From an uncultured Prevotellaceae bacterium (GTDB lineage: Bacteria > Bacteroidota > Bacteroidia > Bacteroidales > Bacteroidaceae): DNA of 64,000 bases. Positions 8,238-17,635 of this stretch are shown in pieces. Positions within the stretch are counted from its first letter, which is position 1, and each line of letters opens with the position of its first letter. Location of the stretch: positions 1 to 64,000 of the forward strand of contig CAMKSE010000008.1 in the NCBI GenBank assembly GCA_946415365.1, written 5' to 3'. The notes beneath the pieces were generated by a model. It was not told the DNA's origin and ran no database searches. It saw only the letters and a program-made list of their open reading frames with translations. The position numbers were made by a program, and so were the translations under genes.

Positions 8238-11200
8238 GTGAGAAACGTCTGGAGACTGATCATAGGATGCGTTCTTCTGTCCCTCTTTTCTTCTCTGAGG
8301 GCTCAGGAGTATTTTAGTCTGACTGCCTCGCAGGTCAGGATAGACTCTCTGTTGCCCGTATTCACCTATCAGAAGCAGCTCGGCGCCCATTATGCCGACT
8401 CCCTCTGGCATGTGAGTATCGAATACCCTTTGTTTGAGGATTTGCCTGTTGCCGATGTGCTGCGCTATCAGCAGATAAGTGGGGCTCCGTTGCCTGAGAT
8501 GCCTGAGGTGTCACAGACCATCGCCGTCGCTCGTAAGAAGGGGGTGCTCGAGGTGTCGTTTGTGCCATTGGTTTTCCGTGAGGGCAAATATCAGCGGCTT
8601 GTGGAATTCAAACTGAACGTTGAGGCCATTGCCAAGGCCCAAACTCGTGCCGCCGACGTCCCTGCGGAACGTTACGCCTCCCACTCTGTTTTGCAGTCAG
8701 GAACGTGGGCGAAGATCCGCGTTCCACAAAGTGGATTCTACCAGTTGACTGACGCCCTCGTGAAGAAAGCAGGTTTCACGGACCCATCCCGAGTCAGACT
8801 CTATGGCTATGGTGGTGCTTTGCAGCCGGAATGTCTCACGGGTGAATACCTTACTGCTACTGATGATTTGCAGGAAGTGCCTACATGCACCATCGATGGC
8901 CGCCGTCTGTTCTATGGCGTGGGTCCCGTAGGGTGGGAGTCATCCACGGCCATAGTCCGTACCCGTAATCCCTATTCCGACTATGGCTATTATTTCTTGA
9001 CGGATGAGTCAGGAGACAGCACCCAGCAGTCTGTCACGATGACGGAAGATGAGTTTAAGGCCAAATATTATCCTCTTTCCGAGGATTACCACTGCCTCTA
9101 TGAAGTTGATGACTACGCCTGGTATCACGGAGGCCGTAACCTCTTCGACAAAACGCTCTTTACCATCGGCACTCCCCGTCGCTATACCCTTCAGGCCAAT
9201 GGCAATAATGGAACACTGAGCGTGGCTCTCACCTACGATGGCAGTTTCGAAGCCACCGTTGTCGTCAACGACTCTGTGGTGGGTACCATCTCACGGACTG
9301 TCAAACTCGACAGTTATACGGAGGCAGAAGAGAATGTCTGGAATTACCACGTCGACGATCTGACGGCAGGATCCAACGAGGTGACGGTCACCCAGACGTC
9401 GGGTGCCAGCCTCCGTCTCGACTATCTCTCGCTGACCCTCGACACACCGATGACGATGACCGATATCCATGCCAGCGACCTGCCTGTGCCTGAATACGTC
9501 TATAACATCACCAATCAGGACCACCATGCCGACAGTGCCGTCGATATGGTGATCATCATCCCTACGTTGCAACAGGTGCTGCAGCAGGCGGAGCGCATCA
9601 AGACCTGGCATGAAGAGCACGACGGCTTCCGTGTGAGGATCGTGCCTGCTGACGAACTGTATAACGAGTTCTCCAGTGGTACGCCCGACGCCACGGCCTA
9701 CCGCCGATATATGAAGATGCTCTATGACCGTGCCGAGATGGACGCTGACCTGCCGCGCTATCTGCTGCTCTTCGGCGATGGCGCCTGGGATAATCGTATG
9801 CTCAGCACAGAATGGACAGGCTACAATCCCGACGACTTCCTGCTCTGCTTCGAGAGCGAGAACTCCTTCAGCCACGTCAACTGCTACGTGAGCGACGACT
9901 TCTTCTGTCTGCTCGACGACGAGGAGGAGATTCAGCAGAAGAGCGGTGGTTCTTCATACCTCGGAAAGCCCGATGTGGCCGTTGGCCGCTATCCTGCCCG
10001 TACGGCCGAAGATGCACAGGTGCTCGTCGACAAGACACTCAACTACGCGACTAACACCTATGCCGGACCCTGGCAGAACGTCATCTGTATGATGGGCGAC
10101 GACGGTAACAATAATTCCCACATGACCACCGCCGACCGTGTGGCCAAGCAGATAGAAAAGAACTACCCCGGCTATCTCGTCAAGAAGATCTATTGGGATG
10201 CCTTCCAGCGCACCTCGTCGGCTACTGGCTACTCCTATCCTGAGGTCACTCGCCAGATCAAACAGCAGATGGCCGACGGTGCCCTGATGATGAACTACAG
10301 CGGTCACGGTGCCGCTTACGCCTTCTCCCACGAACTCGTCATGAAACTCGCCGATTTCGAGACGTCAGTCACCAACCACCTCCCCCTTTGGATCACCGCC
10401 TCCTGCGATATCATGCCCTTCGATGGTCAGGAGGATAATATCGGTGAGACCGTCATGCTCAGCGAGCGGGGTGGGGGTGTGGCCTTCTTCGGAACCACGC
10501 GAACGGTCTATGCCAACTACAACGAGGCGATGAACCTCCTGTTTACCGACTATGTACTTCGTCCCGGCTTCACCATCGGCGAGGCCGTACGCCAGTCTAA
10601 GTGCGACCTTGTCAGTCAGGGGCGTGACACCTCACCCAACAAACTGCAGTATACCCTCCTTGGCGACCCAGCACTGAAGCTGGCATGCCCCACGTCGCAG
10701 GTTGTCGTCGACAGTATCAACGGCCAGCCCGCCAGTGCTCCCGTTACCCTTGCCGCAGGCTCGATTGCCACCGTCAAGGGCCATATCTCATCTGTAAGCT
10801 CCAAGCCCTTTGACGGCGTGGTGACCGCCACTGTCCGTGATGCCGAGGAGACCATCACCTGTAAGCTCAACGACACATCTTCCGAGGGAGCAGAGAAGGC
10901 TTTCGTCTATACCGATCGTACCAAGACGCTCTATCAGGGCTCCGATAGTATCAGTCAGGGGGTGTTCCGCTTCACTTTTGCTGTGCCCAAGGACATCAGT
11001 TATACAGATGGCAGCGGACTCATGACACTCTATGCCGTTGCCAACGACCAGTCAGAGACCGCTCACGGTGTCACGGGTAACTTCGTGCTTTCTGGCAGTG
11101 CGATATCTGCCAACGACTCCATCGGACCCTCCATCTATTGCTACCTCAACACCCGCTCGTTCTCCAACGGTGACAAGACAGGTACCACACCCTATTTCCG

Positions 11201-11765
11201 TGCAGAGCTCTACGACGAGAGCGGTATCAATGCTTCGGGTAGTAGTATAGGCCACGATCTCGAACTCATTATCGACGGTGAGTTGTCGCGCACCTACAAC
11301 CTCAACGACTATTTCACCTTCGACTTCGGCGACTACCGCAGCGGAGCTGTAGGCTTTAGCATCCCAGAACTCAGCGTAGGTCGTCATACCCTCCTCTTCC
11401 GTGCCTGGGATGTGCTCAACAACTCTTCAGTGTCACAGCTCACCTTCGAGGTGATTGATGGTGACCCGGGTGGCGATCTTAGCGTCATCTGCACCAAGAA
11501 CCCCGCCACGGAGTACACCTCGTTTATCATTAGACGGGAGACGGGGGTCAGTAGTCAGGAGACAGTCCTTATGGAAGTCTTCGACTTCGCAGGGCGCCAG
11601 CTCTATAAGCAGACCCGTTCAGAGACCTCCACCGATGGCACCTGTACCGTCAGTTGGAACCTCAACCTCAGCGGTGGAGCACGTCTGCAGACAGGTGTCT
11701 ATCTCTGTCGCTTCACCGTTGGCGGTGCCTCCAAAACCGTTAAATTAATAGTGCTAAAGCAATAA
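8238..11765 (+). CDS. porU: Type IX secretion system sortase PorU (C25 peptidase family)
   Basis: A 1175-residue protein starting at GTG, followed directly by the signal peptide MRNVWRLIIGCVLLSLFSSL. The gingipain-like (C25) catalytic domain shows the His in MMNYSGHGAAY and the Cys in ITASCDIMPFDG. The C-terminus has a full type IX sorting domain (LMEVFDFAGRQLY to VKLIVLKQ). PorU removes the sorting domain of cargo proteins at the cell surface and attaches them to anionic lipopolysaccharide. It is followed by porV, its partner in the attachment complex. A 7-base repeat tract (11536-11566) encodes ETGVSSQETV just before the sorting domain. Confidence 0.93.
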   Translation: MRNVWRLIIGCVLLSLFSSLRAQEYFSLTASQVRIDSLLPVFTYQKQLGAHYADSLWHVSIEYPLFEDLPVADVLRYQQISGAPLPEMPEVSQTIAVARKKGVLEVSFVPLVFREGKYQRLVEFKLNVEAIAKAQTRAADVPAERYASHSVLQSGTWAKIRVPQSGFYQLTDALVKKAGFTDPSRVRLYGYGGALQPECLTGEYLTATDDLQEVPTCTIDGRRLFYGVGPVGWESSTAIVRTRNPYSDYGYYFLTDESGDSTQQSVTMTEDEFKAKYYPLSEDYHCLYEVDDYAWYHGGRNLFDKTLFTIGTPRRYTLQANGNNGTLSVALTYDGSFEATVVVNDSVVGTISRTVKLDSYTEAEENVWNYHVDDLTAGSNEVTVTQTSGASLRLDYLSLTLDTPMTMTDIHASDLPVPEYVYNITNQDHHADSAVDMVIIIPTLQQVLQQAERIKTWHEEHDGFRVRIVPADELYNEFSSGTPDATAYRRYMKMLYDRAEMDADLPRYLLLFGDGAWDNRMLSTEWTGYNPDDFLLCFESENSFSHVNCYVSDDFFCLLDDEEEIQQKSGGSSYLGKPDVAVGRYPARTAEDAQVLVDKTLNYATNTYAGPWQNVICMMGDDGNNNSHMTTADRVAKQIEKNYPGYLVKKIYWDAFQRTSSATGYSYPEVTRQIKQQMADGALMMNYSGHGAAYAFSHELVMKLADFETSVTNHLPLWITASCDIMPFDGQEDNIGETVMLSERGGGVAFFGTTRTVYANYNEAMNLLFTDYVLRPGFTIGEAVRQSKCDLVSQGRDTSPNKLQYTLLGDPALKLACPTSQVVVDSINGQPASAPVTLAAGSIATVKGHISSVSSKPFDGVVTATVRDAEETITCKLNDTSSEGAEKAFVYTDRTKTLYQGSDSISQGVFRFTFAVPKDISYTDGSGLMTLYAVANDQSETAHGVTGNFVLSGSAISANDSIGPSIYCYLNTRSFSNGDKTGTTPYFRAELYDESGINASGSSIGHDLELIIDGELSRTYNLNDYFTFDFGDYRSGAVGFSIPELSVGRHTLLFRAWDVLNNSSVSQLTFEVIDGDPGGDLSVICTKNPATEYTSFIIRRETGVSSQETVLMEVFDFAGRQLYKQTRSETSTDGTCTVSWNLNLSGGARLQTGVYLCRFTVGGASKTVKLIVLKQ

Positions 11766-11822
11766 AATCCACGTATGATACGTTATTTATAGGCATACAA
11801 CAGAAGAAGTTAAAGAAGATAT

Positions 11823-13013
11823 ATGAAGATAAAGGAAGATAAAGGACATATGATGATGAGGGTGATAGCTTTATCATTTATCATTTATCATTTATCATTT
11901 AGCGTCGCGCTGGCCCAGGACGATGACAAGGTGCAGATGTTCAATCCCGTCGAACATGCCGTCATCTCCCAGACCATCGCCCCCGATGCCCGTTCGGCAG
12001 GTATGGGTGACATCGGTGTGGCTACCGACCCCGATGTGAATTCACAGTACTGGAACCCCGCCAAGTACCCTTTCTGCATCAGCCGCTCAGGTATAGCACT
12101 TAACTATACGCCTTGGCTCCGTCAGTTGGTCAACGACATCGACCTCGCTTACGTGGCAGGCTACTATCGCATTGGCGACTATTCCGCCATCTCTGGTTCA
12201 TTACGCTATTTCTCCCTCGGTGAGGTGTTTGCCGACGACGGCATGAGCGTCAAGCCATACGAGATGTCGCTCGATGTGGCCTACTCCATGATGCTCAGCG
12301 AGAACTTCTCCCTGGCTGCCGCCATCCGCTGGATTCACAGCGACCTGCGCTACGACTACAGCGAGGACTCCAAGCCTGCCTCCGCCTTCTCTGCCGACCT
12401 TGCCATGTACTACAACAAGTACCTGATGCTCGGCAGTCGTGAGTGCCAGCTTGGCCTCGGACTCAATATGTCGAACATCGGCTCAAAGATATCCTTTTAC
12501 GGTGACGATGAGAGTCAGTTCCTGCCCGCCAACCTCCGTCTGGGTGCCTCGCTTATGGTTCCCGTCGACGAGTATAACCGCTTTTCTATCTCTGCTGATG
12601 CCAACAAGCTGCTTGTGCCTACTGTGCCCCGTCAGGAGGAAGGTGAGTCGAACACCGACTACCAAGACCGTGTGCGTCGTGAGTATAGCGATGTCAGCAG
12701 TATCAGTGGAATGTTCAAGAGCTTCAGCGATGCCCCTGACGGCTTCAAGGAAGAGCTTGAGGAAATCCAGTGGAGTATCGGTGCCGAGTACGTCTATCAC
12801 GACCAGTTCTCCCTCCGTGCGGGCTATCACCATCAGGCAGAATCGAAGGGTAACATGAAGTACTTCACCGTCGGCGGTGGCTTCCGCATGAATGTCTTCT
12901 CGCTCGATGTGGGCTACGTCATCTCTACGGCCCGCTCCAATCCTCTCGACCAGACACTCCGTTTCACCCTCGCTTTCGACATGGACGGTATCAAAGATTT
13001 GTTCAGGAGATAA
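11823..13013 (+). CDS. porV: Type IX secretion system outer-membrane protein PorV
   Basis: A 396-residue FadL-like outer-membrane beta-barrel. The family start is seen after the signal peptide in ARSAGMGDIGVATDPDVNSQ and NPAKYPF, and the C-terminus ends in barrel strands. PorV carries cargo from the translocon to the PorU sortase. The gene is 57 bases after porU in the same order as in other Bacteroidetes. The start is uncertain: ATGs at 11823, 11850, 11853 and 11856 all lead into the same signal peptide. The core of this signal peptide is encoded by four exact copies of a 7-base word. Confidence 0.93.
   Translation: MKIKEDKGHMMMRVIALSFIIYHLSFSVALAQDDDKVQMFNPVEHAVISQTIAPDARSAGMGDIGVATDPDVNSQYWNPAKYPFCISRSGIALNYTPWLRQLVNDIDLAYVAGYYRIGDYSAISGSLRYFSLGEVFADDGMSVKPYEMSLDVAYSMMLSENFSLAAAIRWIHSDLRYDYSEDSKPASAFSADLAMYYNKYLMLGSRECQLGLGLNMSNIGSKISFYGDDESQFLPANLRLGASLMVPVDEYNRFSISADANKLLVPTVPRQEEGESNTDYQDRVRREYSDVSSISGMFKSFSDAPDGFKEELEEIQWSIGAEYVYHDQFSLRAGYHHQAESKGNMKYFTVGGGFRMNVFSLDVGYVISTARSNPLDQTLRFTLAFDMDGIKDLFRR
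11870..11901 (+). repeat. Heptamer tandem repeat inside the PorV signal peptide
   Basis: TTTATCA is repeated four times without a mismatch (11870-11897) and followed by TTTA. Because 7 is not a multiple of 3, the copies are read in all frames and give the hydrophobic stretch FIIYHLSF. Confidence 0.9.
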
Positions 13014-13019
13014 GATATT

Positions 13020-13110
13020 GTTTATAGTTGATAGTTTATAGTTTATAGATGATAACCTGGCAAGCCCTTGTGAATTTATCTGGATTCTATAGAAGTAATC
13101 AACTATAAAC
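13020..13110. repeat. Inverted heptamer-like arrays between porV and ispF
   Basis: GTTTATAGTTGAT (13020-13032) and ATCAACTATAAAC (13098-13110) are exact inverted copies. Each lies in a short array of TTTATAG or CTATAAA words. The pair could fold into a hairpin in the porV-ispF message. Confidence 0.6.
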
Positions 13111-13140
13111 TATAAACATTAAACCATAAACAAAGTAATA

Positions 13141-13620
13141 ATGAGTATTCGAGTTGGTTTTGGATTCGATGTCCATCAGTTAGTAGAAGGCCGCGACCTT
13201 TGGATGGGCGGCATTAAGTTGGAACATAGTAAAGGTCTCCTTGGACACAGCGATGCCGACGTGTTGCTACATGCTGTCTGCGACGCCCTTCTCGGTGCCG
13301 CCAACATGCGCGACATTGGCTACCATTTCCCAGATACCTCTGCCGAAACCGACGGCATGGACAGCAAGATCATTCTCCGCAAGACCATCGACCTCATTGC
13401 CACCAAAGGCTACCATCTCGTGAATATCGATGCCACCATCTGTGCCGAGCGACCGAAGATGAATCCCCACATTCCTCAGATGAAGGAGTGCATGGCCCGG
13501 GTCATCGGCTGTGATCCTGACGACATCTCTATCAAGGCCACCACTACTGAGAAGCTGGGCTTCACCGGCCGCGAAGAAGGCATCTCAGCCTATGCCGTCT
13601 GCCTCATTCAGAAAGACTAG
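13141..13620 (+). CDS. ispF: 2-C-methyl-D-erythritol 2,4-cyclodiphosphate synthase
   Basis: A 159-residue enzyme of the non-mevalonate isoprenoid pathway. It converts 4-diphosphocytidyl-methylerythritol 2-phosphate to the cyclic diphosphate and releases CMP. Zinc ligands Asp10, His12 and His44 are in place (GFDVHQL, DADVLLHA), and the signature KATTTEKLGFTGREEG lies near the C-terminus. The length is normal for the family. It is cytoplasmic and works as a trimer. It stands 127 bases after porV and ends at a strong hairpin. Confidence 0.97.
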   Translation: MSIRVGFGFDVHQLVEGRDLWMGGIKLEHSKGLLGHSDADVLLHAVCDALLGAANMRDIGYHFPDTSAETDGMDSKIILRKTIDLIATKGYHLVNIDATICAERPKMNPHIPQMKECMARVIGCDPDDISIKATTTEKLGFTGREEGISAYAVCLIQKD

Positions 13621-13647
13621 TAAAATCGCGAGTTTAGAAATAGAAAA

Positions 13648-13672
13648 AAGTGGAGGCCAACAGCCTCCACTT
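13648..13672. terminator. Bidirectional terminator between ispF and GH43
   Basis: AAGTGGAGGC and GCCTCCACTT form a perfect 10-bp stem with a 5-base loop, with an A run on the left and T-rich DNA on the right. It separates convergent genes and can serve both. Confidence 0.85.
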
Positions 13673-13675
13673 TAT

Positions 13676-15424
13676 TTATCGTATAAACTTTTTCCCGTTG
13701 CGGATGTATATTCCCTTTTTTGTGGGAGTGGTTATGCGACGACCACGGAGGTCGTACCAGGCATCTGAGAGTCGAGAGTCCTGACTCTTGATTCCTTCTA
13801 TGCCTGTGGCGGGGGAGGTTTGGTAGCCCCAGACGGTGACACCGTTGCGATTCAAACAGGTGAAGGCGATGGTCTTGTTGTCAGTGGGCTCGAGGGTCTG
13901 TTCTACCATCACGCCCTTGTATTCGGTGGTGCCCAGCTTGATGGTGAAGTAGGAAGTGCCTTCCTGAACGCTCCAGGTGCCTGTCTGAGCACCGCTGACA
14001 GAGCCGTCGGCATTGAGCTGTATCTCTACGGGCTTGGCTGCCTCCTTCTTCGTATGGTCGAGCTTGAAAGGGTGGATGAGCAACTGCCAGGTGCCGGGGA
14101 TGCGGTCGGTGGCTATCTGTTGGCTGGCGGCAATGTCGGCACTGGTGACCTGCTCGCCGGTGTACTCGAAGGGTGCTGCAACGAGCCAGCCGTCTTCATT
14201 CTGAAACACCTGATGCACACGTACCTGATGTTCCTCGCCACGGTTCTGGAAACGGGTGTGGTAGACGAGATAGGTGCGGCCGTCCTCAGCAGCGATAATG
14301 GAGTTGTGGCCCTGTGAGCGTTCGCCAAAGTTGCCCTTGGCCTGATTGCCCCACTCGCTGTAGGCTCCGAAGATGTTCACACCCCTGTTATCGTTGGCGC
14401 TGGGGCCGAAGTCGGTCAAGAAACTCTTGAACACCGCATCGGTGTTGCGGGCATCGATGTAGGGACCGTCTGGCTTTTCTGAGCGGAACACGCGCATCTG
14501 ATAGCCGCCATTGTTATAGTCGTTCTTGACACCGCCTGCTGCCAAACCACCGTAGGTGACGAAGAGAAAATACCAGCCACCAATATATTCGATGTAGGAG
14601 GCCTCGCCGGAGACATAGTAGCCGCCTGCAATCTTCTTGCCGAAATATGGATCGACGGTGATGCCGTTGCCTGAGCCAGTCAGTTCATAGGTAACATCAT
14701 AGTCGCGAAGCCCCGTTTCCTCGTCGAGTTCGAGCATCCAGATGCCGCCGCTCCAGGAGCCGTAGCTCATCCACAGCTTACCTTCCTCGTCGTAGAACAC
14801 ACAGGGGTCGATGTTGTTTGGCCAGCGTTCACCCCAGTTGCCTGCAACCAACGTTCCTTTCATGGAATAGCGTGAAGGGAGACTGCTCTGAGTGCCTAAA
14901 ACAATTTCCAGATCAGTGTCCTTATAGGCATCACCAGTGTGGAAACCGCTGATGACGACAGGGGCCTGATAGGTATAGGGGCCTTCGATGTTATCGGACG
15001 TAAGCAGTACGATGCTAGAGTACCAGCATTCACCGTTGACACTCATATACATACACCACTTGTTCATGACAGGGTTCCAGATGACATCAGGCGCCCAGAG
15101 GTTACCCGTGATGTCGTATCTGGCGTTACCACGCTTCGACCATGCCTGGGCATTAAAGGCAAAATCATATTCCACACCATCTTTCTTCACCTTTGTCACA
15201 GCAGGGGTGGAGAATGTCGTCGCATTGACAAAACTGGGTATGGTGCTCCAACTCATCAAGTCGGTTGTCTTCGCGGCAGCACGGTGGGAGCCGAAGATGT
15301 AATAGGTTTGTGATGCAGGATCCCACACGATGCTGGGATCATGAACGCTGACACGTTTAAAAACATAAGCCGAGGCTGATACTGCCATCAGTAATGCCAT
15401 CAGACAAAACAGTAATTTCTTCAT
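13676..15424 (-). CDS. Secreted GH43 endo-arabinanase with C-terminal beta-barrel domain
   Basis: A 582-residue protein with the signal peptide MKKLLFCLMALLMAVSASA. The propeller carries the early Asp in VHDPSIVWDP, the middle Asp in NNIDPCVFYDEEGK and the acid Glu in YVSGEASYIEYI. It resembles the larger endo-1,5-alpha-L-arabinanases of Bacteroides arabinan loci, with a lipocalin-like C-terminal domain (about 430-535). The end (AWYDLRGRRI to IYIRNGKKFIR) looks like a short type IX secretion tail. It has its own -7 element at 15451-15458. A 7-base tract at about 13764-13794 encodes GIKSQDSRLS just before the tail. Confidence 0.85.
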   Translation of the reverse strand: MKKLLFCLMALLMAVSASAYVFKRVSVHDPSIVWDPASQTYYIFGSHRAAAKTTDLMSWSTIPSFVNATTFSTPAVTKVKKDGVEYDFAFNAQAWSKRGNARYDITGNLWAPDVIWNPVMNKWCMYMSVNGECWYSSIVLLTSDNIEGPYTYQAPVVISGFHTGDAYKDTDLEIVLGTQSSLPSRYSMKGTLVAGNWGERWPNNIDPCVFYDEEGKLWMSYGSWSGGIWMLELDEETGLRDYDVTYELTGSGNGITVDPYFGKKIAGGYYVSGEASYIEYIGGWYFLFVTYGGLAAGGVKNDYNNGGYQMRVFRSEKPDGPYIDARNTDAVFKSFLTDFGPSANDNRGVNIFGAYSEWGNQAKGNFGERSQGHNSIIAAEDGRTYLVYHTRFQNRGEEHQVRVHQVFQNEDGWLVAAPFEYTGEQVTSADIAASQQIATDRIPGTWQLLIHPFKLDHTKKEAAKPVEIQLNADGSVSGAQTGTWSVQEGTSYFTIKLGTTEYKGVMVEQTLEPTDNKTIAFTCLNRNGVTVWGYQTSPATGIEGIKSQDSRLSDAWYDLRGRRITTPTKKGIYIRNGKKFIR

Positions 15425-15450
15425 CTTTTAGTAGTTTTTATTTTATGCTG

Positions 15451-15458
15451 CAAAGATA
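15451..15458 (-). promoter_or_regulatory. -7 element for the GH43 endo-arabinanase gene
   Basis: TATCTTTG on the minus strand, 26 bases before the ATG at 15424. Confidence 0.6.
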
Positions 15459-15496
15459 CGAATAATCATTCAACAATACAAATATTTTCCTGATTT

Positions 15497-17599
15497 TTAT
15501 TCTTCCCAACGGAGCACAGTCCCGTTGCGACGGGCTGGATCGGCACCTGCGAAGTCCATTGAATAAGGACTGCCTGTGGTAGGACTCTTCCCGATATACT
15601 TATGAGTGCGCATCGACATCAGCATAAACTCATGATTGAGGTAGTCTTGCCAGAGGAAGACCTCCGCCTTCGAGGTATCGGTGGTTAGGCGCACATCGCC
15701 TGCCAGACCATAGCCGGAACAGAATACATATCGGTCATCTTCACACTGGAGGATTACCTGGCCCAGGCCCTTATCAATCACACGGAAACGGGTCAGCGGA
15801 CTGTGGTCAGAGGCATCGGTATCGTAGAGCAGACCATGCTCCATCGCAATCATCGGTTTGCCAGTAGCAAGGTTGACGATACGCACGGTCTTGCCGAGGG
15901 GGATGTTCGCGCTGCGGTCAGCCTGCGGTTCCTCGACAGTAAAATTGTCGAACTCGGCATAGCCGCCTTTCTGACCCTTATAATTGAAGGCGAAGAGGGC
16001 ATGGCGCGAGCCCTGGAAGGAGATGAGCTGATAAGATAGCGGCATCTCGCGGCCTACCTGCTGATAATTGGCACCATCGAACGAATATTCATAATGGGCA
16101 CGATCGTGGTCGTAGTCGCCCACCATGCGGAGGTAGAGTCTGTCGCCTTCAAAGGCAGTGTCGATGGTATCGTTGGTAGCCTGCTCGAAGCAGCGGAGGA
16201 CGGCCTGCTTGCCGTCTTTGACGACACCAATCCACGAACAGGGCACATTGATATTGCCCAGACCAGCCACATCGCCGTCTTTCATTCCCTTGGTATAGAG
16301 TTCAACGGTGGTAACAGAGCTAGGACCGATGACGCGCTGGGTCAGTGAGTTGCGGGCCCACATCAGCTGTTCGGCAGGCATCGTGTTGAGACGCAGTCGA
16401 CCGTTCTTTAGGCTCCACATCTTGTCGTCAGGGTTGTGGTTCCACTGCCATATACGACCCAAGGTCTTGCCATTGAAATCGTCGTTGCGCTTATAGGGAG
16501 CATGGGGCTTGATATCGGTGTTGATGGCTGGTTTCAGCCACGTGCGGGGGGCACGGCCGAGGTTGCCTTCTAGACCCAGCATGGGCCAGCCGTCTTTCCA
16601 GGTGATGGGGGCGAGGGTGACGGTACGTCCGATGCTGTGGAAGTCCATCATCAGTAGAGCCCACCATTGTCCGCTCTGATCTTCTACGATACCGCCCTGA
16701 TGGATATTGGTGCAGGCCGTGGCATCCTTGTCAACCTCGGGAATGCCAAACTTAGTGCCATCGTGTCCGATGCGGTACTGTTCACCCTGCGGCACTTGTG
16801 TCAGCGAAGCAGCATGGTAGCCGAAGGTCTCATCGGCAGTGATGGTGATGGTCTCATAGGGACCCCAGATGCTTTTGGCGCGTGAACAGAGGGTGCGGCC
16901 GTTGGGCCTGTAGTCGGTGGAGATGAGATAGTACATTCCGTTGATCTTATACATATGATGGCCCTCGCCGATGGCATTGCCTTCTGGGATGATGACGCGG
17001 TCAGTGCCCTCCACGGGTCCGCTCATGTCGGGCTTCAACTCTGTGCAATGCACCTCGCCGTATTTGTGGATGGCATAGATTTTCCCGTCGTCGTCGAAAA
17101 GTACACTGAGGTCGTAGATGTTCCCCTGCATGTTATGATGCTGCCAAGGTCCGCGAATGTCTTTCGAGGTATAGCACTGCAGGCCCTTGCCGTTCACATT
17201 TGAGAACACGTAGAACTGACCGTTGGCATAACGTATGGCGGGTGCCCAGATGCCTTGTCCGTAGATCTCCTTGTGGTTTCTGAGTGAGAAGGCATCGTCG
17301 GGGAAGTCGAAACGATCGAAGCAATAGGAGATGTTCTCCCAGTTTACCAGGTCTTTTGAATGAAGAATGACGAGGCCTGGCACAGTATGCATCGTTGTGC
17401 CTGCCAGATAGTAGTCGTCGCCCACACGCAAAATGTCGGGGTCAGAGAACTCATCGTAAAACAGTGGGTTCGTGTATGTCCCGTTGCCGTTATCGGCTGT
17501 CCACGATTGGGCGTTTACTAAAGATGAAAAGGTAAGAAGGTAAAAAGGTAAAAGAGCTTTCACCCACCTGTTTAATCTTACCGTTATATCATGTCTCAT
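15497..17599 (-). CDS. Secreted multi-domain GH43 enzyme
   Basis: A 700-residue protein with a signal peptide ending in LVNAQS. The GH43 propeller covers about 35-350, with the first Asp in EFSDPDILRVGDDYY and WAPAIRYANGQ typical of the xylosidase/arabinofuranosidase branch. A concanavalin-like C-terminal domain (about 370-580, starting NDDFNGKTLGRIWQW) follows, then about 110 residues that look like a beta-trefoil or fascin-like binding module. The signal-peptide core LLPFYLLTFSS is encoded by an 8-base tandem tract (17527-17554). It is co-directional with the other GH43 genes and probably trims arabinan side chains or arabino-xylo-oligosaccharides. Confidence 0.85.
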   Translation of the reverse strand: MRHDITVRLNRWVKALLPFYLLTFSSLVNAQSWTADNGNGTYTNPLFYDEFSDPDILRVGDDYYLAGTTMHTVPGLVILHSKDLVNWENISYCFDRFDFPDDAFSLRNHKEIYGQGIWAPAIRYANGQFYVFSNVNGKGLQCYTSKDIRGPWQHHNMQGNIYDLSVLFDDDGKIYAIHKYGEVHCTELKPDMSGPVEGTDRVIIPEGNAIGEGHHMYKINGMYYLISTDYRPNGRTLCSRAKSIWGPYETITITADETFGYHAASLTQVPQGEQYRIGHDGTKFGIPEVDKDATACTNIHQGGIVEDQSGQWWALLMMDFHSIGRTVTLAPITWKDGWPMLGLEGNLGRAPRTWLKPAINTDIKPHAPYKRNDDFNGKTLGRIWQWNHNPDDKMWSLKNGRLRLNTMPAEQLMWARNSLTQRVIGPSSVTTVELYTKGMKDGDVAGLGNINVPCSWIGVVKDGKQAVLRCFEQATNDTIDTAFEGDRLYLRMVGDYDHDRAHYEYSFDGANYQQVGREMPLSYQLISFQGSRHALFAFNYKGQKGGYAEFDNFTVEEPQADRSANIPLGKTVRIVNLATGKPMIAMEHGLLYDTDASDHSPLTRFRVIDKGLGQVILQCEDDRYVFCSGYGLAGDVRLTTDTSKAEVFLWQDYLNHEFMLMSMRTHKYIGKSPTTGSPYSMDFAGADPARRNGTVLRWEE
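17527..17554 (-). repeat. Octamer tandem repeat inside a signal peptide
   Basis: AAAAGGTA, AGAAGGTA, AAAAGGTA and AAAG follow each other in exact register on the plus strand (TACCTTTT words on the coding strand). The same word fills the SusC-SusD spacer at 22551-22598. Confidence 0.85.
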
Positions 17600-17635
17600 G
17601 TTTATATCTTTTTACTTTCTTACCCTTTTATCTTA

